From Erysipelotrichaceae bacterium (GTDB lineage Bacteria > Bacillota_I > Bacilli_A > Erysipelotrichales > Erysipelotrichaceae), in the NCBI GenBank assembly GCA_017419165.1, contig JAFOLW010000006.1, forward strand, positions 1-44,233: a DNA stretch of 44,233 nucleotides, read 5' to 3'. Both the position numbers and the translations under genes were made by a program. Each line of letters begins with the position of its first letter. Within the stretch, counting starts at the first letter, position 1. The notes beneath the pieces were generated by a model. It was given only the letters and a program-made list of their open reading frames with translations, made no database searches and was not told the origin of the DNA. Shown one piece after another: positions 7,271 through 15,509 of this stretch.

Positions 7271-9159
7271 TCTTCATCCGCAAGGCAAGGAACAACATCC
7301 GGAAACAATACGAAGAGGAAGAACGACATCAGACGCAGACCCTTTGGGACAACGAAGTGGAAGCGAACCTGTTCGTCGCCCGCATCCTTTTCTATACTGC
7401 GATCCTCTCGCTGTCCTACATCGTGGTCAGCTTTTTCGGCGCGTTCGATACCGCCGATAAGGGAAGACTGACCGGCGTGATGCTGCAGGCGGCGATCTCT
7501 TCGGTGGCCGGTACGGGTATCGCTTACTATTTTAAGGGAAAGAAGAAGTGGCTGAAGTTCTTACTGATGCTGATCTACATCACGATCTTCTTCCGGGCGG
7601 AACTGGTCTTAGGCAACAGCGTCTATCTGCTGATCATGTTCCCGATCTTTTTGTCCGTCCGCTATTATTCCAGGCCTTTAACGGCAAGCGTCGCGGTCGT
7701 GACGCTGCTGTTTGCCCTGCTGGCAGACTACCTGTGCATCTATAAAGGGCTCGGCATCATCGACTACAACTACATCAAGCTGATCCCGGGCACGATCCTG
7801 GAGGTCTCCGATCAGGCGATCACGACGGCGGAAGCGGCGAGCGTCATCGACATCAAGGCGACCTGGCTGAACTTCCTGTGGCGCAGCTATGTGCCGCGGT
7901 ATATCTATACTTCGATGGCCGCAGCCATCTGTACCGTCGTCGCCCGCAAAGGCAGAGAAGCCATCTTCGCGCAGCAGGCGGAGACCAAGAGGAGCGAAAG
8001 GATCTCCACCGAGCTCTCGCTGGCCTCTTCCATTCAGGCCAACATGCTTCCGAACATCTTCCCGGCCTTCCCGGAGCGGAAGGATTTCGATATCTATGCG
8101 ACGATGACCCCGGCCAAGGAGGTCGGCGGCGACTTCTACGACTTCTTCATGATCGATGAAGACCGTCTGGCCATCGTCATTGCCGATGTTTCCGGCAAGG
8201 GCATCCCGGCCGCCATGTTCATGGTCATCGCCAAGACGCTGATCAAGGACCATGCGCAATTGGGCTTAACGCCTTCGATGATCTTCACCAGAGTCAACGA
8301 TCTGCTTTGCGAAGGGAACGAAGTCGGACTCTTCGTCACGTCGTGGATGGCGATCATCGATCTCAAGACCGGCAAGATGACCTACGCCAATGCCGGTCAC
8401 AATCCGCCGATCATCAAGAAGAACGGCGTGATCTCCTACCTGCACTGCATACCGGGCTTCGTCCTGGCCGGATTTGAGGGCTATCAGTACAAGGAATCGG
8501 AGCTGCAGCTGAATATGGGCGACAAGATCTTCTTATATACCGACGGCGTCACCGAGGCGACCAACGCGCAAGGCGAACTGTTCGGCGAAGATAGACTGAT
8601 GAAGTCTCTGGAATCGATCGATCCGCGGACCAACTGTGCCACCATCCTGCATATGATCCGTCAGGATGTGGACCGTTTCGTCGGCGATGAAGAACAGTTC
8701 GACGATCTGACGATGCTGGCATTCGATTATTCGCCGAAGGGTGAGAGCAGCACTTTGGAGAGGACCTATGATGCCAATGACGCGAAGCTGCATGAAGTCC
8801 TGGCGTTCGTCGAACAGGGTCTCGAGGAACACGATGCGGATATGAAGGCCACGATGGCGATCACGGTGGCTTTGGAAGAGATGTTCGTCAACGTCTGTCA
8901 CTATGCTTATCCGGAGGGACCGGGCAAGGTGACGGTGGGAATGACGTTCCATCACAATAAGATCTATATCTATCTGGTGGATTACGGTATCCCGTTCAAT
9001 CCGCTGGAGAATGAAGATCCGGACGTCGATGCGAAACTGGAAGACCGGAAGATCGGCGGACTGGGCATCTATATGGTGAAGAAATCCATGGATGAGTGCC
9101 GTTACGAACGTAAGGGCAACCAGAACCGTTTCATCATGTCGAGGAGGATAAAGGAATGA
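7267..9159 (+). CDS. Membrane SpoIIE-type PP2C phosphatase with C-terminal RsbW-like ATPase domain
   Basis: The 630-residue protein has an N-terminal membrane region (about 35-230, several hydrophobic segments), a short helical linker, a PP2C_SIG phosphatase domain (about 265-480) and a GHKL ATPase domain (about 500-630). Phosphatase motifs include AKEVGGDFYDFF, IADVSGKGIPAAMF, YTDGVTEATN and FDDLTML, which hold the metal-binding aspartates. The ATPase shows the N box EEMFVN (N542), DYGIPFNP and GGLGIYMVK. Such enzymes dephosphorylate STAS antagonists, and the ATPase domain can phosphorylate them, so one polypeptide may run both directions of the switch. It is translationally coupled to the STAS gene before it and the alarmone hydrolase after it by 4-base overlaps. 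The sensed signal is unknown. Confidence 0.92.
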   Translation: MIFIRKARNNIRKQYEEEERHQTQTLWDNEVEANLFVARILFYTAILSLSYIVVSFFGAFDTADKGRLTGVMLQAAISSVAGTGIAYYFKGKKKWLKFLLMLIYITIFFRAELVLGNSVYLLIMFPIFLSVRYYSRPLTASVAVVTLLFALLADYLCIYKGLGIIDYNYIKLIPGTILEVSDQAITTAEAASVIDIKATWLNFLWRSYVPRYIYTSMAAAICTVVARKGREAIFAQQAETKRSERISTELSLASSIQANMLPNIFPAFPERKDFDIYATMTPAKEVGGDFYDFFMIDEDRLAIVIADVSGKGIPAAMFMVIAKTLIKDHAQLGLTPSMIFTRVNDLLCEGNEVGLFVTSWMAIIDLKTGKMTYANAGHNPPIIKKNGVISYLHCIPGFVLAGFEGYQYKESELQLNMGDKIFLYTDGVTEATNAQGELFGEDRLMKSLESIDPRTNCATILHMIRQDVDRFVGDEEQFDDLTMLAFDYSPKGESSTLERTYDANDAKLHEVLAFVEQGLEEHDADMKATMAITVALEEMFVNVCHYAYPEGPGKVTVGMTFHHNKIYIYLVDYGIPFNPLENEDPDVDAKLEDRKIGGLGIYMVKKSMDECRYERKGNQNRFIMSRRIKE

Positions 9160-9722
9160 TCGACGAGGCGATCCGCTTTGCGGCAAATGCACATAAGGGC
9201 ATGGTCAGAAAAGGAAACGGCCAGCCTTATATCTTTCATCCGCTCGAGGTCCTGAGTCTGGTGTCGCTGATGACACTGGACGATGAGATCCTCTGCGCGG
9301 CGGTCCTGCACGATACGGTGGAGGACACCGCTGCGACGATCGAAGACATCCGCGAACAGTTCGGCGATCATGTGGCGGCGATGGTCGCTTACGAATCGGA
9401 AGACAAGCGCGGTCAGGTCAACAAGAAAGAGACCTGGGTCGAGCGCAAGAAAGAAGCGATCGAGACCGTCCGTTCGCTGACGGACGAAGGCGCCAGGATG
9501 GTCTGTCTGGCCGACAAAGTCTCCAATCTGAGGAGCTTCCATCTCGGACTGCTGGAGCAGGGCGAAGCGTTCTGGAACAATTTCAACCAGAACGATCCGA
9601 AGAAGCACTACTGGTATTACGATTCACTCAGAGAGGCGCTGTCTTCCTTGAGTGATCAGGCTGTCTATAAAGAATACTGTTTTTTGATCGATACGATCTT
9701 TTCCAGATATATCAAGGAGTAA
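9156..9722 (+). CDS. HD-domain small alarmone hydrolase (MESH1/SAH-like)
   Basis: The 188-residue protein is about the size of stand-alone (p)ppGpp hydrolases. It shows the RelA/SpoT hydrolase motifs: YIFHPLEV (H28), LHDTVEDT (H52, D53, E56, D57) and LADKVSNLR (D120, N124). No synthetase or regulatory domain is present. In the family, manganese bound by the HD motif removes pyrophosphate from ppGpp; other phosphorylated nucleotides, including NADPH for animal MESH1, have been reported as substrates. The start overlaps the phosphatase stop by four bases and the next gene begins five bases after its stop. Its tight coupling to a partner-switching pathway is unusual. Confidence 0.85.
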   Translation: MIDEAIRFAANAHKGMVRKGNGQPYIFHPLEVLSLVSLMTLDDEILCAAVLHDTVEDTAATIEDIREQFGDHVAAMVAYESEDKRGQVNKKETWVERKKEAIETVRSLTDEGARMVCLADKVSNLRSFHLGLLEQGEAFWNNFNQNDPKKHYWYYDSLREALSSLSDQAVYKEYCFLIDTIFSRYIKE

Positions 9723-9727
9723 AGAAG

Positions 9728-10888
9728 ATGAACAACACATTTGAAAACGGGATCCTGACGATCTTTCCGGAAGGAAGCATCGACACCAACAACGCGGAAC
9801 AGTTCGGCGCAGAAGTTGCAAAGATTCGTACGGAACATCCGGACGGAAAACTCGTCCTGGACCTGGATGAGCTCAAATACATCTCATCCGCCGGTCTCAG
9901 GCAGATCCTGAAACTGAAGAAGAAGGAAGCGGATTTTTCGATCATCAACTGTTCATCGGAGATCTATGAGATCTTCGAGATGACCGGTTTCTCCGAGATG
10001 ATGGACATCTCCAAGGGCTTCCGCAAGATGTCGGTGGAGGGCTGCGAAGTCATCGGTGAAGGATCCAACGGTATCGTCTACCGCCTCAATCCTGACACGA
10101 TCATCAAGGTCTATAAGAATTCCGATGCCCTGGATGACATCAAGAGAGAACGCGAACTGGCCAAGACCGCTCTGGTCATGGGCATCAATACGGCGATCCC
10201 CTTCGATGTCGTCAAGGTCGGCGACAAATACGGTTCGGTCTTTGAACTTCTTTCGGCAAAATCTCTGACCAAGCTCATCATCGCCGATCCGGAGAACAGA
10301 GAGAAGTACGTGAAGATCTTCGCAGACATGCTGAAGGAGATCCACGAAACACCGGTCAAGGAAGGCCTGCTGCCGAGCGCGAAAGCGACGGCGATGCGCT
10401 GGGTGACCTGGCTGAAGGATCACCTGCCGCAGGCGACCTACGACAAGCTGTATAAGCTGGTCGATGCGATACCGGAGTCCAACATGATGATCCACGGCGA
10501 TTATCACACCAACAATGTCCACTACGCCAACAACGAGGCGATCCTGATCGATATGGATACCCTGTCGGTCGGTAATCCGATCTTCGAATTCGCTTCGATC
10601 TATCTGGCGTTCCGCGGCTTCGGTGAGCTCGATCACAAAGGCGTCGAGGACTTCCTGAAGCTCGACTGGGACAATGCCCAGTTTATCCTGGAAAAGCTCT
10701 TTGATTTCTACTTCGAAGGAAAAGACGAAGCTTACAAGAAAGAGGTCCTGCGCAAGGCGATGGTCATCGGTTATACCCGCGTCTTAAGAAGGACGATCAA
10801 GCGCACTCCGGAGGAAAAAGAGAAGATCGATTATTACAAGAAACAGCTGATCGACCTGGTCGATCAAGTCGATTCCCTGCTGATCTGA
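9728..10888 (+). CDS. STAS domain fused to an APH-type small-molecule kinase
   Basis: Residues 1-95 form a STAS domain with the switch motif YISSAGLRQIL (S54 as the likely phospho-site). Residues 100-386 form an aminoglycoside-phosphotransferase/choline-kinase-like domain: glycine loop IGEGSNGIVYRL (109-120), lysine K127 in IIKVYK, catalytic loop MIHGDYHTNNV (D258, N263) and LIDMDTL (D275, D277). The catalytic set looks complete. The STAS part closely resembles the free STAS protein at 6971. A plausible model is that an RsbW-type ATPase controls the kinase by phosphorylating or binding its STAS domain. The kinase substrate, small molecule or protein, is unknown. This is the last gene of the operon; the terminator begins in its stop codon. 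Confidence 0.88.
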   Translation: MNNTFENGILTIFPEGSIDTNNAEQFGAEVAKIRTEHPDGKLVLDLDELKYISSAGLRQILKLKKKEADFSIINCSSEIYEIFEMTGFSEMMDISKGFRKMSVEGCEVIGEGSNGIVYRLNPDTIIKVYKNSDALDDIKRERELAKTALVMGINTAIPFDVVKVGDKYGSVFELLSAKSLTKLIIADPENREKYVKIFADMLKEIHETPVKEGLLPSAKATAMRWVTWLKDHLPQATYDKLYKLVDAIPESNMMIHGDYHTNNVHYANNEAILIDMDTLSVGNPIFEFASIYLAFRGFGELDHKGVEDFLKLDWDNAQFILEKLFDFYFEGKDEAYKKEVLRKAMVIGYTRVLRRTIKRTPEEKEKIDYYKKQLIDLVDQVDSLLI

Positions 10889-10912
10889 CCTGCATTCGTG
10901 CAGGTCTTTTTT
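10887..10912 (+). terminator. Strong terminator of the signalling operon
   Basis: A perfect 8-bp stem, GACCTGCA with TGCAGGTC, is closed by a TTCG tetraloop and followed by six T residues. It starts inside the stop codon. Confidence 0.93.
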
Positions 10913-10920
10913 ATGAAATA

Positions 10921-10954
10921 AGACAAAAAGAAAAGCCGGTCCTGACCGGCTTTT
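10921..10954 (-). terminator. Terminator of the SDR gene (minus strand)
   Basis: AAAAGCCGGTC and GACCGGCTTTT form an inverted repeat with a two-base loop. Read on the minus strand it ends in a T-rich run (CTTTTTG). Confidence 0.8.
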
Positions 10955-10977
10955 CGGCTTTGAAATGATCTTTCGGT

Positions 10978-11766
10978 TTAGTTCGGCGCAGAGACCTTGG
11001 AGTCGACATGCATGCCCATACCTGCGGTATGTGCGGAGACGTCGGAAGCCAGGTATAAGACGGCGTTGGCAACTTCTTCCGGAGTCGCATAACGTTTGTC
11101 CATTGCGTAGTTTCCAGCCAGCATCGCCATGGCTTCTTCATGAGTCATGGTGTCACCGAAGAAGTCTTTCTCGATACGGAGCATCATCGGAGTATCGACC
11201 GGACCCGGGCAGACATAGTTGACATGGACACCGACCGGACCGAGTTCCAGAGCGACGCACTTCGTCAGACCGGCAACGGCATACTTGGATGAAACGTAGG
11301 CACTGTTGCCTGCTGTCGGTTCATAAGCGGCAGCGGAAGCGACGACGACGACGGCACCGGACTTGTTTTCGATGAGTGTCGGAGCAGCGTATTTCAGCAT
11401 CAGCATGACAGAGAAGACGTTGAGCATGTAGGTCTTCTCGAAGAGCTCGAGATCCATATCCTGGACCGGATGAGCTTTGCCTTCATAACCGGCATTCGGA
11501 ACGACGATGTTGATCGTACCGAAGTGAGCTTTTGCGTTTTCAACAAAGTTCTTGATGTCTTCTTCCTTGGACATGTCAGCGACGAAGCCTGCGACCTGGC
11601 CTTCTTTGGCGTCCAGTGTCGGGATCAGGGCATCGATCTTGGCCTGTGATGTGGAAGAGAAAGCGACTTTGGCACCCTCAGCGAGGAAGCCTTTGACGAT
11701 GGCCGTACCGATACCGCCGGTTCCGCCGGTGACCAGTACGACTTTATCTTGCAGATTAAGATTCAT
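10978..11766 (-). CDS. Short-chain dehydrogenase/reductase
   Basis: The 262-residue classical SDR has the cofactor motif TGGTGGIG (13-20), NAG at 91-93 and the catalytic triad S144, Y157, K161 (YVSSK). The late region VNYVCPGPVDTPM is also typical. It probably reduces or oxidises a small hydroxyl/keto compound with NAD(P)H; substrate cannot be deduced. I chose the ATG at 11766 rather than 11772 because GGAG is then seven bases away instead of two. The gene is alone, with a terminator behind it, and lies downstream of the TetM-like gene on the same strand with a 96-base gap. Confidence 0.9.
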   Translation of the reverse strand: MNLNLQDKVVLVTGGTGGIGTAIVKGFLAEGAKVAFSSTSQAKIDALIPTLDAKEGQVAGFVADMSKEEDIKNFVENAKAHFGTINIVVPNAGYEGKAHPVQDMDLELFEKTYMLNVFSVMLMLKYAAPTLIENKSGAVVVVASAAAYEPTAGNSAYVSSKYAVAGLTKCVALELGPVGVHVNYVCPGPVDTPMMLRIEKDFFGDTMTHEEAMAMLAGNYAMDKRYATPEEVANAVLYLASDVSAHTAGMGMHVDSKVSAPN

Positions 11767-11862
11767 ATACATTCTCCTTCTTCATTCATTTTACACGAAA
11801 AATCGGTACCTGAGCGCAGGAATTCTTTTTAAAGTGAACTTGCGTTTGGAAAGGTCCTTCGA

Positions 11863-14295
11863 TCAGTCGCCGAGCAGTTTTTTCAGCTCGGCCAAAGGAC
11901 GGTTGGAGAGCTTTTCGTTATGGGTCATGTTCCTGCGCATGTTGTTGTAGCGGGCAAGGAACTCTCTCGAGGAGAGGCGGAAGGCATCGGAAGAAAAGAC
12001 CGATAATTGTTCCAGGGCGTCGGAGGTGACGACGATGATGCGGTAGGTATCGGAGAGTTCTTTGGATTTTTCTTCGATATACATGTCGGCCGTCTGGCCG
12101 CTTTTGGTGTAGACGATCGTGATGTTGTCCCGCTCGCTGACCCCGGGCTTGCAGGCGTCCTGCAGGTAGGCGTCAAAGACCAGGACGCAGGCAGCCGAGA
12201 CGTAGCCCGAGAAATCGCAGATGAGGTCGATGACTTTTTCTCTGGCCATGACCAGGTTGTCCAGCGGTGCATCTTCGAGGGCATGCATGACGTTGTAGCC
12301 GTCGATCAGATATAAAAGTTCTTTCGGCGGTGCATAGGTCTTCTTCTGCTCCTCTTCCTTTTCTTTCTTCGTCTCGATGTAACGGGGACGCGGTTTGTAC
12401 AGAGAGTTCCAGACGCGCTTGAGTTCTTCCTCGTTGACCGTGCGCGGATTGTGTTTCACCGGCGGGGTATAGTCGCTGAAGTAGTCGCGCAGCTGCATGT
12501 GCATGTTTTCTTCGACTTCCTCCGGCGGGATGTAGGTGCCCGCACCGTTGCGGGTGAAGATCGATCCGACCGGCCTGGAGACGTCATTCCTGTAGTCGTA
12601 GGCGATCGCGTCGATGACCGCTTTCTGATCGTGACAGCGGTCATAGAAGTTTCCTTCGATGCCCGAGGAGAAGTCGTCGCGGAAGCGGTTCTTCAGCGAC
12701 AGGATCAGATCGTTGTAGAGCAGCTTCGGCACTTTGGCCAGGATCATGTCGTCTTCGATGTCGAAGAGATACTGACGGGCGGAGAGTTCCGCGATGATCC
12801 CGTTGAGCGTCCTGGGATCGCCGCTCAGCGAAACGAGATAGTAGGGCTCCAGAATATAGGAGGAGCCTTTGTATAAGGCGTGGCGGATCGCCCGGTCCAG
12901 GGCCTGGATGAGGTCGCCGCCTTCGGTGTGTTTGAGGTGGGTGCGGATGTCGATGATCTCGATCTGTGTCTTGTCCAAAGGCGAGTCTGTCAGCAAGCCG
13001 TGCGGGACGTAGTGTTCCAGATAGTCGAGCAGGACCGAGAACTCTTTCTTTGCCTTGACGCGGTAGGAATCCGCAGGTGAAAGACGGACCAGGACTTCCG
13101 CGTAATGACGAAGCGGCTCGTAGTGACCGACACCGTAGACTTCTGCTTCCACCGCTTCCCTATATTCGATGAGGGGTCTTGAATAGGCGATGTCGATAGC
13201 GAAGCGTTTTTTGATCAGGTCTTTGATGAAGTCTTTCTGCAGGTCGCCGATCAGATCGGCCGTCACTTCGTCTTTCAGGGTGATGTTGAGTTCCGGGAAC
13301 TCGTCATTGAGGGAGACGATGCGCCGGTAGAGCTCATTGGCATCCAGATCGGAGAGGAGCGTATAGGAAAGGCTGTCGAGTTTTCTTTTCTCTTCCGTGA
13401 ACAAAGAAGGCAGGAAGGTCCCGGCCTGCAGTCCCTGCAGACCTTTGACGGCACATAAGTCGCTGCCCTGGACTTCCTTGACCTGTACCGTTTTGTTTCC
13501 GTTGAACTGTACGAGCTCGGAGATCTTATAGCCGGCGATGGGATCCCGGTTTCTCAAGGTCCCGGAAAAGATCTTAAGGTGGGCGTAGTCGTCGACTTTG
13601 AAGATGTAGGCTTTGAAGCGGTCCGAAGTCTGCGGCGTTTTGATGAAGCGGTCGATGAAGTCCAGAAGTTCGTCGATGCCTTCTTCGTGCAAGGCACTGC
13701 CGGCAAAGACCGGGAAGAAGAGGCCTTCCTTGAGGTCGGAGATGATGTAGCGGTCATCGATCTTTCCTTCCTGCAGGTAGTCTTCGAGAGCTTCTTCGTG
13801 GTTCAGAGCGGCGGCTTCGAAGACCTGATCGTGCATCAGGACATCGGGATCCAGATGGCCGGTCAGATCGTCAAGGTTCTCCTTCAGGGAACGGTGGGAG
13901 ATGTCGGTCTTGTTCAAGAAGATCAGGACCGGAATATGCAGGCTTCTCAGATAGGAGAAGCGGCGTATCGTATCGGCGGGGAGAGAAGAAGAGGCATCGA
14001 CGATCAGGATGGCCATGTCCAGGATCTCGTAGCTTCGCTGCACTTCGCCGGCGAAATCGAGATGACCGGGCGTATCGACGTAGACGTAGTTCCTGTTCTT
14101 ATAGGTGAAACGGGCTTGTTTGGTGTAGACGGTGATGCCTTTCTTGCGCTCGTAGTCGTCATAATCCAAAAAGGAGTCTTCGTGATCGACTCGGCCGATA
14201 TCGCTGAGGACACCGCATTTGTGTAAGATGGCTTCCGACAGTGTGGTCTTGCCGGCATCGACGTGGGCGTAGGCGCCAAGGATCAGGGAACTCAT
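11863..14295 (-). CDS. TetM/EF-G-like translational GTPase fused to a YacP/Rae1-like NYN endonuclease domain
   Basis: The 810-residue protein begins like ribosomal protection proteins: AYAHVDAGKTT (P-loop), KKGITVYT (switch I), DTPGHLDF (switch II with catalytic His), NKTD and the EF-G-like domains to about residue 580. The TetM domain-IV loop that displaces tetracycline (YSPVST in TetM) is here LKHTEG (residues 454-459, bases 12919-12936), so drug resistance is doubtful. After a charged linker, residues 651-810 form an NYN domain like YacP/Rae1: LIDGYNVM (D665), LVFDAYLQ (D708), QTADMYIEEK (D737), VVTSDALEQ (D759) and SSREFLARY. Rae1 is a ribosome-associated A-site mRNA endonuclease in Bacillus subtilis. 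The fusion suggests a GTPase that delivers or controls mRNA cleavage on stalled ribosomes (inference). A possible GAAAGGAG site precedes the ATG. Confidence 0.93.
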   Translation of the reverse strand: MSSLILGAYAHVDAGKTTLSEAILHKCGVLSDIGRVDHEDSFLDYDDYERKKGITVYTKQARFTYKNRNYVYVDTPGHLDFAGEVQRSYEILDMAILIVDASSSLPADTIRRFSYLRSLHIPVLIFLNKTDISHRSLKENLDDLTGHLDPDVLMHDQVFEAAALNHEEALEDYLQEGKIDDRYIISDLKEGLFFPVFAGSALHEEGIDELLDFIDRFIKTPQTSDRFKAYIFKVDDYAHLKIFSGTLRNRDPIAGYKISELVQFNGNKTVQVKEVQGSDLCAVKGLQGLQAGTFLPSLFTEEKRKLDSLSYTLLSDLDANELYRRIVSLNDEFPELNITLKDEVTADLIGDLQKDFIKDLIKKRFAIDIAYSRPLIEYREAVEAEVYGVGHYEPLRHYAEVLVRLSPADSYRVKAKKEFSVLLDYLEHYVPHGLLTDSPLDKTQIEIIDIRTHLKHTEGGDLIQALDRAIRHALYKGSSYILEPYYLVSLSGDPRTLNGIIAELSARQYLFDIEDDMILAKVPKLLYNDLILSLKNRFRDDFSSGIEGNFYDRCHDQKAVIDAIAYDYRNDVSRPVGSIFTRNGAGTYIPPEEVEENMHMQLRDYFSDYTPPVKHNPRTVNEEELKRVWNSLYKPRPRYIETKKEKEEEQKKTYAPPKELLYLIDGYNVMHALEDAPLDNLVMAREKVIDLICDFSGYVSAACVLVFDAYLQDACKPGVSERDNITIVYTKSGQTADMYIEEKSKELSDTYRIIVVTSDALEQLSVFSSDAFRLSSREFLARYNNMRRNMTHNEKLSNRPLAELKKLLGD

Positions 14296-14373
14296 CGCGA
14301 CTCCTTTCTTTTTCTATGTCTATTTTATATGAAAGAGGAAGACTTGTGGACCTTGTGAGTACAGTGAAGATGG

Positions 14374-14379
14374 TATAAT
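14374..14379 (+). promoter_or_regulatory. Extended -10 promoter of the CDF transporter gene
   Basis: TGG-TATAAT forms an extended -10 (14371-14379), eleven bases before the ATG, so the leader is very short. A TTGTGA at 14353 is only 15 bases away. Confidence 0.55.
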
Positions 14380-14389
14380 CTAGAGGAAT

Positions 14390-15499
14390 ATGAAAAACAG
14401 TTCACGCAGCGCACAGATCGTCAGATATAACGTCATCGGGATCGTTTCCAATCTCGTCCTTTCTTCCGCCAAGTTCGTCATCGGCTCTCTGGCGCATTCC
14501 CAAGCCGTGGTCCTGGATTCGATCAATTCTTTTGCTGATGTGATCTTTTCCAGTCTGATCCTGATCTTTGCGAAGCTTTCGCAGAAGGAGGCGGATGAGA
14601 AGCATCCCTTCGGTTACGGCAGACTGGAGTATGTCTGTTCGGTCATCATCACGATGTTGATCCTGGCGATCGGTTTCCGTTCCCTGTATGAGGCCGTGGA
14701 TTCGATCATCCATCCCAAACAGACACCGGTCTATAACGCTCTGCTGATCGGCGCGATGGCGGTCTCGCTGGTCGTTAAATACTTCTTAGGCAATGCCTTG
14801 AAGAAAAAGGGGAAGGAACTGCGTTCGGAAGCTCTCGAGGCGGCCGGCGTCGACAATCTTTCCGACGCCTGGGTGGCGATCGCGGTCTTAGTCTCCATCG
14901 TCTTATACAAGATCTCCCATGTGTCGATCGAAAGTTATCTGTGCGTGGGGATCTCCTTACTGATCATCAAGTCGGGCATCGGCATGTTGTCGGAGTCGAT
15001 GACCAAGGTCGTCGGCGGTCCGGTGGATCCGGAATTCCGCAAGAAGATCCTGCGGATGATCTTCTTGGAAGAGGGCGTCTACAACGTTTCGTCGCTGGTC
15101 ATCCACAATTACGGAGAAGGCAATCATATCGCTTCGGTCGATATCGAGGTCGATGAGGACATGACGGCAAAAAAGATCTCGGATCTCAGCCGCAAGCTCA
15201 AGGCCTCGGCCAGGGAATACGGTGTGACGCTGACTTCCGTCGGGATCTCCGGGACCAAGGTGGCCGATCCGAAGGCCGACGAGGTCTGGGATCACATCCT
15301 GCTGACGACGCTGCGTCACAAGGACATCGTCCATGCCCATTCGTTCCGCGTCGATTTCAAGAAGAAGATCATCCATTTCACGGTCGTCCTCGATTACGGC
15401 GTCGCCGACCGGCAGAAGGAGATCGAAGCTCTGGAGAGGGAGATCAAGGCCCTTTATCCGGATATGAAGATTGACATCGCCACGGCGATCAACGCCTAA
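14390..15499 (+). CDS. Cation diffusion facilitator transporter
   Basis: The 369-residue CDF protein exports divalent metals (zinc, iron, manganese or cadmium) in exchange for protons. It has about six membrane segments in residues 10-205. The metal sites are in LDSINSFAD (TM2) and AAGVDNLSDAW (TM5). The usual family length is about 300 residues; the extra length is a second C-terminal alpha/beta region (about 300-369) behind the normal cytosolic metal-sensing domain (about 215-295, HNYGEGNHIASVDIEVD). The TM5 motif has DNLSD where many zinc exporters have HxxxD, so the metal may be manganese or iron (inference). It is followed after ten bases by an SGNH hydrolase gene, probably co-transcribed. 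Confidence 0.9.
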   Translation: MKNSSRSAQIVRYNVIGIVSNLVLSSAKFVIGSLAHSQAVVLDSINSFADVIFSSLILIFAKLSQKEADEKHPFGYGRLEYVCSVIITMLILAIGFRSLYEAVDSIIHPKQTPVYNALLIGAMAVSLVVKYFLGNALKKKGKELRSEALEAAGVDNLSDAWVAIAVLVSIVLYKISHVSIESYLCVGISLLIIKSGIGMLSESMTKVVGGPVDPEFRKKILRMIFLEEGVYNVSSLVIHNYGEGNHIASVDIEVDEDMTAKKISDLSRKLKASAREYGVTLTSVGISGTKVADPKADEVWDHILLTTLRHKDIVHAHSFRVDFKKKIIHFTVVLDYGVADRQKEIEALEREIKALYPDMKIDIATAINA

Positions 15500-15509
15500 A
15501 GGAGGGCTT

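Noticed and set aside
11863..14295. Tetracycline-resistance gene
   Set aside because: The GTPase resembles TetM, but the drug-displacing loop is not conserved and a nuclease domain is attached; neighbours show no sign of a mobile resistance element.
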